DNA from: Rhodamnia argentea
Taxonomy: Eukaryota > Streptophyta > Magnoliopsida > Myrtales > Myrtaceae
Reading direction: 5' to 3'
Length of the DNA: 64,000 nt
Assembly (NCBI RefSeq): GCF_020921035.1
Contig: NC_063154.1
Location: forward strand, 19,751,861 to 19,815,860
The number at the start of each line of letters is the position of its first letter. The first letter of the stretch is position 1. Positions 47,506 to 58,603 of this stretch are shown here, piece by piece. The notes under the pieces are model-generated. The model saw only the letters and a program-made list of their open reading frames with translations. It had not been told where the DNA came from and did not search any database. A program made the position numbers and the translations under genes.

Positions 47506-50500
47506 CTATTTGCCCTCCTTTATGAAGGAGACCATCTTTTTCATCAAATTCACAGCATTATCACAAGTAGGATTAAACAAATGAAACACATGATCCTCTC
47601 CCGGTGCATCCATCACTTCCGCAACTCCGGCCCATCCACTCTTACTCAGCACCTCCTTGTAGTGCCACCCTCTATGTCTAAGAACATCCTTCTCAGCAAC
47701 ACAAATTAGCACCCTGTTGCAACCCAAACCCGACAGTCTCGGGTCCATCGTCGGGTTTATTAGCGGGTCGTCGCACCCTATGTCGGTTTTTCTCACTACG
47801 TTCCAGGACCGTTCGACCAAGGACCTCTTCTCGGGTTCGGTGGTCTCCAAAGGCAACGTTTCATTGCCCCAGAAGTAAGGATGCACCATAATAGCTCCTA
47901 GAACTTCAATTCCCTCTGGCTTTTCCTCTCCCAGTCGGATGCTCATGTTGTGAACTATGTTGGCGCCCGCGCTATCTCCAGCCAGGAATACCTAAAAAGA
48001 ACGAAAAATGAACTATTTACACTAATCGAGAAGAGAAGAGAAGAGAATGTTGTATTGGTCAATGTTGCTTGAACGTATATCACTGGAGAGAGCATGATTA
48101 AGGTGATACAATATTTAAATAGTATACTACGCGGTCATCTAACAACTTAAATTTCTATACTAGTTAGCAATGTTCTCATAAAATCTTGAAGTTTTAGGGT
48201 CCTGGGGAGGGGCCCTTGTTGTCGTTCGCGAATTGATTGAGCACCAACGTATGACTTACTATCTTGTCAGCCCAAGCTGCACATCGACTTTATCTATTGA
48301 AGCTCGTCAAAAGCTAGTATTCTGATATTTTATTGTGATGGTAGTGCATTTAGAGGGATCAATTACTGGGCTGGGCCGCCCAAACCCGAGAGATTTGGGC
48401 AATGCTTTCACATAAGAAAGCTCGACCCAGTCATCTTTGGCCCGATCCCGAGCTTGCCCTATTCGAAAATCACTGCATAATGATCATCTTACGCGCAATT
48501 ATACGCAGCAACTGACAACTTCTGCTCTTTGTTTATTCATGCATATCATCCGGCAAGAATGAAAATTACTCCCATAGTACCAGTTCATATAAGATGGTTG
48601 TAGGGGAAAAGAGCCTGACCATATGAAATTTTTTAACATTATCAAGATAATGTGGGTAACTAACTTGAATAAGAGTTAGTAATGCAAAACTAGTCGGTAA
48701 CTTAATTGCTGGAAATCGGGTAATACCTCCAATTAATGTTGACAACTACCAAAAAGAGTCGACAAATTTAAAAAAGTTGGTAGACAAAGAAGTTTTTTTT
48801 TTTCAAAATGAAGAGATGTTGGTAATTCCCCAAAAATAAAACCAAAATTAACATTGGTAACTAACTTAAATAAGAGATGGTAACACAAAACTAGTTTGTA
48901 ATGCAATTGCTGAAAAGTTGGTATTCAATTTAATTGAAATTGATAATTTCAAAGAGGAATAAGTGTATCGGGAATCCTAAAACTTGTCACAAAAGTGCAA
49001 TTGACTCCTAAAACATTCAAAAAGTGCAGTGTAGTCCTAAAACTTGTCACAAAAAGTGCAATTGAGTCCTAAAACTTTAAAAAATTGCAATCAAATTGTA
49101 AAACTTGTTAAGTTGGTGTAATCAAATTGTAAAACTTTTTAACATTTTTTGTTTGTCAAGTTGGACAGAGTTAATGGAATGATTTGATTGCAAGTTTTAG
49201 TACCTAATTGCACTTTTTGAAAATTTTAGAACTCAATTGCACTTTCATGATAAATTTTAGGACTACTGCATTTTTTCAAAGTTTTAGGGCTCAATTGCAT
49301 TTTTATGAAAAGTTTTAGGACTTCCAATGCACTTATCACTTTCTTAAAAGAGTTGGCAAATTTAAAAGTTGATAAATGAAGTAAATAAAGTAGTAACTCA
49401 ATTGAAAATTGGTAAATTTAAGTAGAAACAAATAATTATTTGTAAACAACTCAATTGATAGTTCGTAACCCAAAATTAGTTCATAATTTAACTGGAAAAA
49501 AAGTTGGTGAGTCACAAATAAATGTTGGCAATTATATATCTTGGTAAATTTTGAGGCTTTATTAAGAAAGGTAAACACAAATTGATAAAAGTTAAGAGAT
49601 AATTTTTTGCTAGAAATAAGAGAAGTTGGTAATATGAGATAAAAAAAAAAAACATGAATGGCTAAGTTAAATATAAGTCTATCATGCAAAATTAGTGGGT
49701 TATTTAACCGGGTAATAACTCTAGTTGAAGTTGGTAATTTCGAAAATGAGTTAGCAAATTTAGAAACAAAAATATTAAGCAAGACAAATAAAAGTGATAA
49801 ATCAATAGAACATTTCATAAATTTGAAAGAAAAATATAAATAAACATTGGTAAGTTACTCGCATAAAGATGGATAAACTTATGAAAGAGATGGTAGATAT
49901 TAAGGCATTGTTGAGAAAAGCAAGTAAAAGTTGGTAGGTAAAAATAGGAAATTTTGGTAATTTAGATACTCTTAAACTAGTTGATATTTTAATAGAAAGT
50001 GTTGGTGAGTTACCAGAAGGTTATGGGAAATTAGGTGGCCGGTCCTGTTTTTTACCAATAGCTTTTTGAAATTTATCAATTCTTTAAGAAATTTACCGTT
50101 ACGGAAAAACTCTGGTTCTTTAGGTTAACATCACAATTAACCTGAAATACATCCTATTTAATTAACTCTTACTTAAGTTCAGACCACAAAAAAAAAAAAA
50201 AAAATCTTCCTTAATTCGTGAATTTCGTCACCTATTTCAAGAAACCGTAATTCTATCGATATGTTAAAAAGCGTCTGGACCTCTTGGGACAAAACATACG
50301 AAAAGCACAATCAAGAGACATAAATCTTATTTAGTGTCCTTTTTTGCCATATTTTTCCTCGACCCTTTGGTGCTTAAAGTTGGACTTTTTCAATGGTGAG
50401 CACCTCAAATAAGAGCTTACACATTCACTTGAGGGACATATAATGAGTATAGACTCCTCTCTATACGTCACCAAGCAGTCTAGAAACGGGGATAAAAACC

Positions 50501-50977
50501 AAAATTCAAGATCACCTTCTCGAGATTGGCATGAGAATTCAGCCACTCCTCGGGGCCGTTTCCGGCGGAATGAGAGGCTACCCATTTGAGAGCAATCCAC
50601 GAATCATCATAAGCCACCGGTAGAGGATGCTCTGGCGCCCTCCTGTAATCGACGGAGACAGCAACGACGTTAGCCTCCGCGACTAAGGTATTGAGATAGT
50701 TGTGGTAAGTTGGTGACCAAGCCGAGTAGTTTATGAAGCGGCCTCCGTGAAAGTAGACAAGGATGGGGAGCCTCAGGGGAGAACCTAGCGCCGCTCGCGG
50801 GATGTAAAGTCTCGCCGACACGGCAGAGTCTGGCGAAATCGCCAGGTCCTTCGATTGGACGCCCGTCTTGTCGTCGAGCGACGGGGGGACGGTGGCCGTG
50901 CCCCGGAGTCTCTCCACTCGGCCATCCTTGTAAACCCTTAGGACAGAAGGCAACTCATAGGCTACTTCTGTTTCCAT
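47506..50977 (-). CDS. Carboxylesterase Y, module C
   Basis: Exons are 50977-50516 and 47991-47506, with a 2524 bp phase-0 intron, giving 315 residues. Ser161, Asp256, His288 and HGGR at 77-80 are present. Private changes include YELPSVLRV near the N-terminus (YELLSALRV in A and B), DDKTG for DEKTG, and GNETLPL for GNEPLPL in the lid-proximal region of exon 2. It is the rightmost gene of the array and the only Y copy whose upstream DNA is the original unique flank, not an X exon remnant. Confidence 0.92.
48958..49338. mobile_element. TIR element in the Y intron, module C
   Basis: Counterpart of 19159-19538, full length, with the same ends. Confidence 0.68.
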
Positions 50978-51066
50978 CGAGTTTTAGTGTGAAATAGAAG
51001 CGGAAAAGTAATGTTGGAGAGGAGGAAAGGAAGAAAAGTTCGTTGTGGTTTCGCGCTATTTTGACG

Positions 51067-51075
51067 CCTTATATA
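51067..51075 (-). promoter_or_regulatory. Candidate TATA box of Y, module C
   Basis: The minus strand reads TATATAAGG about 90 bases upstream of the ATG at 50977. Confidence 0.6.
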
Positions 51076-51350
51076 CTGGGCCATCGCCGAAGGTCTTTGT
51101 CATATGTGGAAGGAAATAATTTTTCATTTGGATTCTTCGTTTGACCAGCCAACAAGGGACCATTTACGTGTTACATTTTGTCTTTGCAAGATATGGTCCA
51201 CCTAAATGAGAATTTGATTGTTATTTGGCGTCTTCCGAAAGCACGAATCTGAACGATATGATCCATTTATAACTATGTAATTGGCCTGCTGAATAAACTT
51301 CGTCTGCGGTCACCAAACTTATGTGACATTTATAACATCATCATTGAATT

Positions 51351-52436
51351 ATCGTATCAATCACCCAATGCAGTGAAGCAGATTGATGCATTTTGACCAA
51401 GTTCTGGTCCCGTTTTCCAACGAAATGATAGCATGGCGACTGCGTGGTGCTCATATAACGTCCACTAAGTGTCATGTTAGCCCTAACAAAAATAAAGAAC
51501 TACGCAATTGGGGAAGAGCAAAGACTCCATGAAGGTGGTGAACGGTCTCTTGCCATTCTCTCACTTCCTATTGTAATTTTTCAGATTCTTTTCGGCATTC
51601 CACGGCTCCTAGTTCGTAACCTCATGGGCCAAGTCACAACAACCCAAAAAAGGAAAAAAATTCTTCAAAAAGTCGTAAATCTATTGTACAGCGGCCCCGA
51701 GATGGGAGTGGAGGACGGCCCTACGCCCAGGTAACAGCAACATTGGTTCAACAAAGTCAAAATATAATCTTTCCGTTGGCTTTCCCGATTCATTCGTGAA
51801 TAAGAATTCGAGGGCTTTATTCTGACCCGTACAATTAAAACATCCTTCCACCGGGATTGTTTAGAATGTCTGTTGATGGCGGTGTGAATGAATGTCTTGA
51901 TTGCTTGTTCTGATATGCAAGTCTTGCTTTCGCACGTAGTCCTTTTAAAAAATGGCCAATTCGGTCTTAAACTTTTCGATTATACTAATATATCACTAAA
52001 CCTTTTGAAAATTTGTTAATTTCGACCTAAACCTTTCAATTGTGCCAGTTTAGTCCTAAATCCCTTAAAAAATTGTCAATTTAATCTTAAACGTTTCTAG
52101 TAATTTGTAAGAAGGTAAAGTGAATCATGCAGCACTTCTTAAGATGCAAGCTAAGTTCCCAGTTGCAAGGTGAAGATGCATGCTGAGTTCCATGGGAATA
52201 CACAAGCTCCAATGGGTTTTCAGATCTCTACCTTGTTTTCATATTATTTACTCACGAAAGATTGGTCGAGAGACAGAGGAGATGCCGAGACACCTGTCCC
52301 GCGAATTCCTTCATTTGCCCATGATGGATTTAGATGAAATGATTGAATATATACAATAAATTATTGAATAAAGAGAGGCCTCCCCATAAATCCATGCAAT
52401 AAATAGGCTCCTAAACCAATTAGTCCTGCAAATCCC
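51351..52436. other. Unique spacer and divergent promoter region between Y (module C) and the plus-strand CXE
   Basis: The first unique base after the module array is 51351. An open frame at 51474-51734 has no recognisable domain. At about 51950-52100 lies half of the 'caattTAGTCCTAAAcc' hairpin repeat. Near 52348-52354 the plus strand reads TATATAC, about 85 bases before the ATG at 52437, the best TATA candidate for that gene. Confidence 0.55.
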
Positions 52437-55067
52437 ATGACTTCTTCTGAAATTGCCCACGATTTCTCTCCACACCTTCGAGTCTACAAAGATGGCCGAG
52501 TGGAGCGGCTCGAGGGCACGGCCACCGTCCCTCCGTCATACGATCGGGACACCGGTGTCCTGTCCAAGGACGTCGCCATCTCGGCCTCGACGCCGTCTCT
52601 CTCTGCTAGGGTTTACATTCCAACAGCAACCACCATCAACCATCGCTCCGGTGCAAATAGAAGGAAACTCCCACTGCTTGTCTACTTCCATGGAGGCGCC
52701 TTTTGCTTGGAAAGCCCCTTCTCTCCCATGTACCATAACTACCTGAACTCCTTGGCGTCAGAGGCCGATGCGGTCGCCGTGTCCGTTCACTACAGGAGAG
52801 CGCCGGAGCACCCGCTACCGGCGGCGTACGACGATTCATGGATCGCACTTGAGTGGGTGTCGTCGCATTCGGGCGGGGATGGTCCCGACAAGTGGCTGAG
52901 CGCGTACGCGGACTTGAGGAAGGTGTACGTGGCCGGAGACAGTGCCGGAGGTAACATAGCGCACCATATGGGGTTGCGATTTGGTGAGTTAATACCAGCT
53001 AGTGGCTGGTACATCTCGTTACATAAGAAATTTTACACGAGCAGCTTTATTTACTTTTAATTTGAATTTAATGTGGTCGATACGTTCATGAGTTGAATAC
53101 TTCCTTTCAATCTAGGGAATTGACAATTTGTCGGTTGGCGTGACTAGTCAGAATGAGAACCGTGCACGCAATTATCTTAGTTAAGTTGAATTTTAAAAAG
53201 GAAAAATTTCCACTTCGATTCAAGTTCCTAGGTTGACTTCACCACCCAGAGCGAGCTTTGCCATGTGGTTTGTTCGGGGCTGCGTGAAGTCATCAGTAGT
53301 CTTCTGCGTATTTAAAAGGAAAAAAATATTTTATATATATATATTGAAAGTTTAACACTCACCATGAAGGTGTAATTAAATCTTAAAATTTTTAAAAAGT
53401 ACAATTAAATTTTAAAATTTGTCACGAATTTACATTCGAATCATAAAACTTTTAAAAAGTATAATCAAGTTCTAAAACTTGTCGTATTGATCCAATCAAG
53501 TTTTTCCATTGGTTGCCTTTTTTGAAAATATTAAGACTCGATTGCATTTTTATAATAAGTTTTAGGACGTCATTTCGCTTTTTGAAAGCACTTTCGTGAA
53601 TCGTGATAGGTTTTATCACTTGATTGTACTTTCCGAAAGTTTTACGACTCATTTACACTTTCATGACAAGTTTTAGGATTTTCAGTACACTTTTCCCTTT
53701 AAAAAATTGTGAAAATAAACGATTATGTAGAACAGAAAACCTGGATATGTTTGAGTCTTCTAAATTGAATATTAGCTTATATGACAGGTTCTAGTTGTTT
53801 TAAAAAAAAGTTATGCCCCTTAAAGGATAGTACAGATGTCAATGTAAATAATTTGCCTTCAATCATTCACATTTATAAATATTCAAAGTTGAGAGAAAAA
53901 ATGATAGGAAATTGTGAAAAAAAGTGCATCAAAAATCAAAAAATAATTTCAAATTAGTTGTTTCTTTTTTTCAAATGATGCGTTCAAATTATAAACAAAT
54001 CATTTAGAATACCTGTGGCTAACTAATTCTTATTATTATCATCTAGTATAAAATGCTTGCTCGGATGTATATCCCACGAACATGAATTAGTACTACATTA
54101 AGTAGCACAGATACCGACACGTGACAACAACATGACACGTTGGCACTATATTTCTCAAAAAATAGAAAATTTCGACACGTTAAGACACATTATACATTAA
54201 ATGTATATTTTTATATGTACATGATAGATCATCATGTATATATAAAAATATCAGCGATGAATTTCTTCTTTTTCTTTTGTTAGGGATTCAAGATTAGATT
54301 AGACTTTTTTTGGGATTGGCTGGGTATATTAATTTTGGGGTTGCTGGGTATGTGACTTAAGTATATATATTTTTGGTAGATTTGAATTTTAATCCCTAAT
54401 TTATTGAAAATATTTAAAATTGACACGTCGGAATAGTGTGTCGGGATGTTAGATTCTCGTGTCGCTGGCATTTCCGAAATGCTAATCACATATCGAATGT
54501 CCGACATCTGTTGATCACGTGTTAGTTGTCCAACACGACATGGCTTTCAGAGAGTGTCCGTGCTTCTTAGTTGTACATTTACTTACCAGAACTCACACAA
54601 ATTGTTTTTTAATAGGTTGCGCACTCAAATCAAAGACTTCAGACTGGGTTGAAGGAATTGACCTTAGAGGCATCATTCTGGTGCAGCCATTTTTCATGGG
54701 CAACGAACCGCTCGGCGCCGAGAGAACCGACCATGCGACCCGGTCCTTGCTCGTCGGGCTGTGGCACTTGGCGTGCCCGTCAGCCACGGACGGGTGCGAC
54801 GACCCGCGAATCAACCCGGAGAAGGATCCGAGGCTCTCGAGCATGGGCTGCGCTCGAGTCCTCATCTTCATCGCGGAGAAGGACGTGCAGAGGGAGCGAG
54901 AGTGGCTTTATCGGGACTTGCTGGCGAAGAGCGGATGGGAAGGAAAGGTGGAGGTGATGGAGGCGAAAGGAGAGGGTCACCAGTTTCATCTGTTCAATCC
55001 AACAAGCGATAATGCAGCGAGTCTGATGAGACGATTTGTGTCTTTCCTGAAGGAGAACGAAATTTGA
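52437..55067 (+). CDS. Carboxylesterase (CXE family), plus-strand gene P
   Basis: Exons are 52437-52983 and 54616-55067, with a 1632 bp GT..AG intron in phase 1, giving 332 residues. The intron lies after GDSAGGNIAHHMGLRFG, so exon 1 holds both the oxyanion motif HGGA (85-88) and the nucleophile Ser169. Exon 2 supplies Asp272 (AEKD) and His304 (GEGH). This position and phase differ from the minus-strand cluster. The N-terminus SSEIAHDFSPHLRVYKDGRVERL is typical of CXE proteins without a signal peptide. AATAAA at 55095-55100, 28 bases past the stop, is a good polyadenylation signal. It is a separate, older lineage facing away from the array; the substrate is unknown. Confidence 0.92.
53346..53698. 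mobile_element. TIR element relic in the intron of gene P
   Basis: The words 'aaagtacaattaaattttaaaatttgtcac', 'aagttttaggattttcagtacactttt' and their inverted forms match the family at 19159-19538. The ends are worn, so borders are approximate. The remainder of the intron (53699-54615) is AT-rich without recognisable features. Confidence 0.5.
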
Positions 55068-55123
55068 TTGGTATGGCGATTGCTTGTGGTGTTAAATAAA
55101 AGTCATAAATAAGGTGTGTGTGT

Positions 55124-55339
55124 GTGTACACTAAACACACTAATGCTCAACTAATTGAAACAATTGCTGCCATGTTGATTTTTTGCATGTTTGGATATAG
55201 CAGTAGGCAAAAACATTATGGTTAGGCGATAAATACTACTTTTCCCCTCCGCGAGGGGACGATCTGTGAACCCCCACTTTTTATATATCAGGCTAGCCCA
55301 TTGTCGTGAATGTGTATTCAGCGTCGACCATCCTACGTG
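55124..55339. repeat. 217 bp direct repeat, left copy
   Basis: GTGTACACTAAACACACTAATG through AGCGTCGACCATCCTACGTG matches 57717-57936 in the same orientation with few differences. It begins in the 3' flank of gene P, just after a TG microsatellite. Confidence 0.85.
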
Positions 55340-57716
55340 TTGACACCTAAATTTTGATTTTTATTAAATCATTCATTTCAAGCATAAAATGAGAATTAGT
55401 TATAGTTCTCACCAAAAATTAATTCCCCATGCATTGCATATTTATTTTTCATCAGTCATGTATTATTGCAGAGTTGAGTCAATAGAGCTTAATTGAACAT
55501 AGCGATTGGACCAAACTTAGTCTGAAATTTTCGACTAAGGCAAGGGAGTGTGCCGAAAATTCTAAGAGAGCTTGAACCTATTTTCAAGTTTAATTCAGCT
55601 CACTTTGCTCGCCTAATTGTTAAAGGCTTTTAATTAATTATTCATTTAATTAACTAAAGCCCAATTTGAGCCCGAGAATGCACAATCAAGCCCGCAATAG
55701 CATGAAATTGGGCTAGCCCATGACAATCCCTCGTGTGGCCAAAACTATTGAGGAGTTTTAATGAGATCGGACTCTCGAAAATTAGACTTTTTAGTCCGAC
55801 GGTCGATGATGAGTCATATTTCAACTAGGACTAGAAAACCCTTAGTCTATAAATAGAGTGCTAAGCCTAGGGTTTAGGGGGAGGCCAATTCATTGTCAAA
55901 CACGGCACTTTTTGAGGTTTGGGGGCCAATCATTTGAATATACGGCCATAGGCAATTGGAGATTCAAGGAACAAGGAGAGAGCTTCAGAAACTAATGGAG
56001 AATTCGTGTTCTCCACGGTGAGATTAGAGAAAAGAAAGTGGTTGGGTGTTTCCATCGTTAAAAAAATTCATTACGCAATTCCGAAGGTGCCAATTACAAA
56101 GAGAGAGGAAAGGGACAAGGGAAAAGGGAAAGTGATCCTTCATCATTATCACGTTATTCCAATTCCTCTATTGTTTTGCATTTTCTCACTTTCTTTTAGG
56201 TTCCCTTTGAGGATTCCACTTGCAGCTTAATTGAGGTTAATATTATTTTGTAGGTGTGCTGGAGACCAACCACGACCACATGGGGTGCTCTGGGTTGTGA
56301 TTGCTTGAAAGAGCAAACAAAATAGAAGAGGCCACATTATTGGGAATCACGGCAGAGAAGAGGACCAAGTCTGGGCGGTTGATCGTGAATTCGGAAGCTC
56401 ACTACTGTCCCTCTTGTGGTTTGCCTCTTTGAAAATCCTTGGTGATCTGTAGTTTTTTCCATGAATAAACGAGTTCAACAAGTCCACGCTTCCATGGTCA
56501 AGATCAGGTGGTATCCTTGCTTCCCTGAAGTTTACGGTCAAAGAAAGCAATTGGGGTTGCCGCTATCCAAGCTTAAATTCTATGCGATTATTGCAAGTTT
56601 TCTGTCCAGCAGCTTCCGCGCCACTGTTCGGCTCTGCTCAGGGCTGATTTAGCATCGCTGTTGCTTGGAATTCAGCGACTAACTTGCTTGCTATTTGGTG
56701 CTAGATTGCCTTACTGTTTAGAGCCCGAATTCAGCTCAAAAGGAGCAAGTTTTTTGCGACTAATTGAGGTATATTCGAAGCTGGTGGTTGTGAATAACGA
56801 GCATACGAGTTTACGGCAATTCGGAGTTGATTTTGAAGCTGTTCATCATTGTTTTAACTGATGTCCATCCCAAAAACAGCAGCTGTTTTGCCCAGTTTAT
56901 TACTGTTTTGTGCAGATTTTTGTCTCACTGTTCGGGGACAATTACTTCATTGTCTCGCGCAAAAAGTTTGCTATTCGGTGCTGGATTGTAGGTGTATTCA
57001 TGCTCGAAGTTGCTGTTGCAAAACAAGCCTTTACGAAAGCACAAAAACCGCCCTTGGCGAAGCTCCTAGGTAGCCGATCAGTCCACTTTTCGAGCTTGGT
57101 ACGCAATCTTTGAACAAAGTTCGAATTAGGAAATTGCAATCGCAAGATAAGGTAAAATTCTACCCCTTGAATGCTAAGATTATCTTGTTTTCCTAATTTG
57201 ATTTGTTTGAATTATTTGAGCATATCTACGAGGATTTAATTGCCTAATCTGAATTGGATAATATCTATGTTGTGGTTAATCCTTTTGCTCTAGATAATTA
57301 TCTGAAGCTCATTGAATCAATTGAATTAAACTTATCTGTTGGCTATTTGATTTTATCATTATGTTGCAGATGAGGTTTAATAAACTGAACTTTATCTAAT
57401 CTTTGAATACATTTGAATTGGATAAAATCATATTTGCTACGGATAATTCTCGGCTTTGAATGTTTATCTTTAACATGTGAGTTAGTTGGATGCCTTGTCT
57501 GATCTTATCTTTTGAGGTTTGAATGGATATCTAATCTTAAGGATAAGGTTTGAGTTCAAATAGACAACATCTGATTCTTTTTTTTTTTTTTTTTTGAGAA
57601 TTATCTGAAATTAAAATTTCAAATCCTAAAGATAATTTTCTCAAATTAAAGTTGGATCAATTTTGGATGAGGAAAGGTGGGCCTTCACTCGATAATTTCG
57701 GCAACCCCTCTTAGAT
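55338..57716. mobile_element. LTR-like relic (probable Ty3/Gypsy-type), about 2.4 kb
   Basis: The segment opens with TGTTGACACC, a typical LTR start of plant Gypsy elements. It shows no coding capacity over its length, and no second LTR or internal domain is seen. It is probably a solitary or partial LTR and looks broken. Small open frames between 56006 and 57113 show no gag or pol similarity. It lies between two 217 bp direct repeats, which are far longer than an LTR target duplication. The age cannot be set without a second LTR. Confidence 0.45.
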
Positions 57717-57936
57717 ATGTGTATACACTAAACACACTAATGATCAACTAATTGAAACAATTGCTGACATGTTGATTTTTTGCATGTTTGGATATAGCAG
57801 TAGGCAAAAACATTATGGTTAGGCGACAAATAGTACTTTTCCCCTCTGGGAGGGGATGATATGTTAACCCCCACTTTTTATATATCAGGCTAGCCCATTG
57901 TCGTGACAGTGTATTCAGCGTCGACCGTCCTATGTG
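57717..57936. repeat. 217 bp direct repeat, right copy
   Basis: Matches 55124-55339. Beyond it the sequence continues into DNA (GACTAAATTATAAAAAAGG) that has no counterpart after the left copy. Confidence 0.85.
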
Positions 57937-58603
57937 ACTAAATTATAAAAAAGGAAAAATGCTATTTTGACGATATGTCGGGAACAGTACGGTCTTAATC
58001 GTAGATCCACACATCATTTTCGCTTGTTTTGTATAAAACACTCATTGATTGGAAGATCGTGTGGTCATAAATAAGTGACAGTGTTGTCATATCGGCAAGC
58101 TAACAGTTCCTTTTAAATACAACAAAAATTATCTACGTCGGTACCGGCTATGCCCGTGGGACAATCAACGTTAAATACACCATCATGACAGCAATTTCCC
58201 AGTTAAAGTTTGTCAGAATGATAACTAAATTGGCAAGTAAATCGTAAAAAGTTTTTAGCTACATCAGTAAATCGTAAAAAAATTTAAGACTAAATTGGCA
58301 TGTCATAAAAAGGTTTTGGAGTAACTTGACACAATTAAAATGTTTGGGACTGAATTGGTTGCCGGACAATAGAAGTAACTTTGATACAATTCCTAAATAT
58401 TTTGATAATTTATCAATGTTGTCATTCTTACTAATTGTCCAAATAATAGGTTTATGATTAAATTGACAAAAGGTTTAGGAATAAATTAACATAATTGAAA
58501 GGTCTTGAACCGAACTGGCCGCCGTACAATAGATTTATGGCTTTTAAGACCATTATGCCCTTAAAATGGTATTTTCATTCACCTCATGTGTCTAATCTAT
58601 AGT
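57937..58603. other. Spacer with hairpin repeat, 3' flank of gene Z
   Basis: No gene is visible. At about 58205-58560 are inverted forms of the AGGTTTAGGAATAAATTAAC and GGACTGAATTGG words of the hairpin family also seen at 6150-6490. It ends about 40 bases from the stop of the minus-strand gene at 58604. Confidence 0.5.

Larger units (their letters stand above)
36315..51350. repeat. Tandem module copy C (about 15.0 kb)
   Basis: It starts in the X-type first exon after the same junction word and runs to TCATTGAATT at 51341-51350, where unique DNA (ATCGTATCAATC) begins. This right end defines the original right border of the duplicated unit. The private feature is a MULE-like MITE at 39542-39958. 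Confidence 0.92.

Noticed and set aside
6745-51350. Assembly duplication (haplotigs laid end to end)
   Set aside because: Private insertions with target duplications, a private deletion and scattered substitutions separate the copies, and the joint falls inside an exon with no terminal overlap. It cannot be wholly excluded without reads.
51474-51734. 86-codon plus-strand frame upstream of gene P
   Set aside because: No homology that I recognise, no start context or splice partner, and it is not repeated elsewhere.
52984-53060. Reading on past the splice site of gene P to give a 207-residue protein
   Set aside because: A GTGAGT donor at 52984 and a matching in-frame acceptor at 54615 restore the complete esterase.
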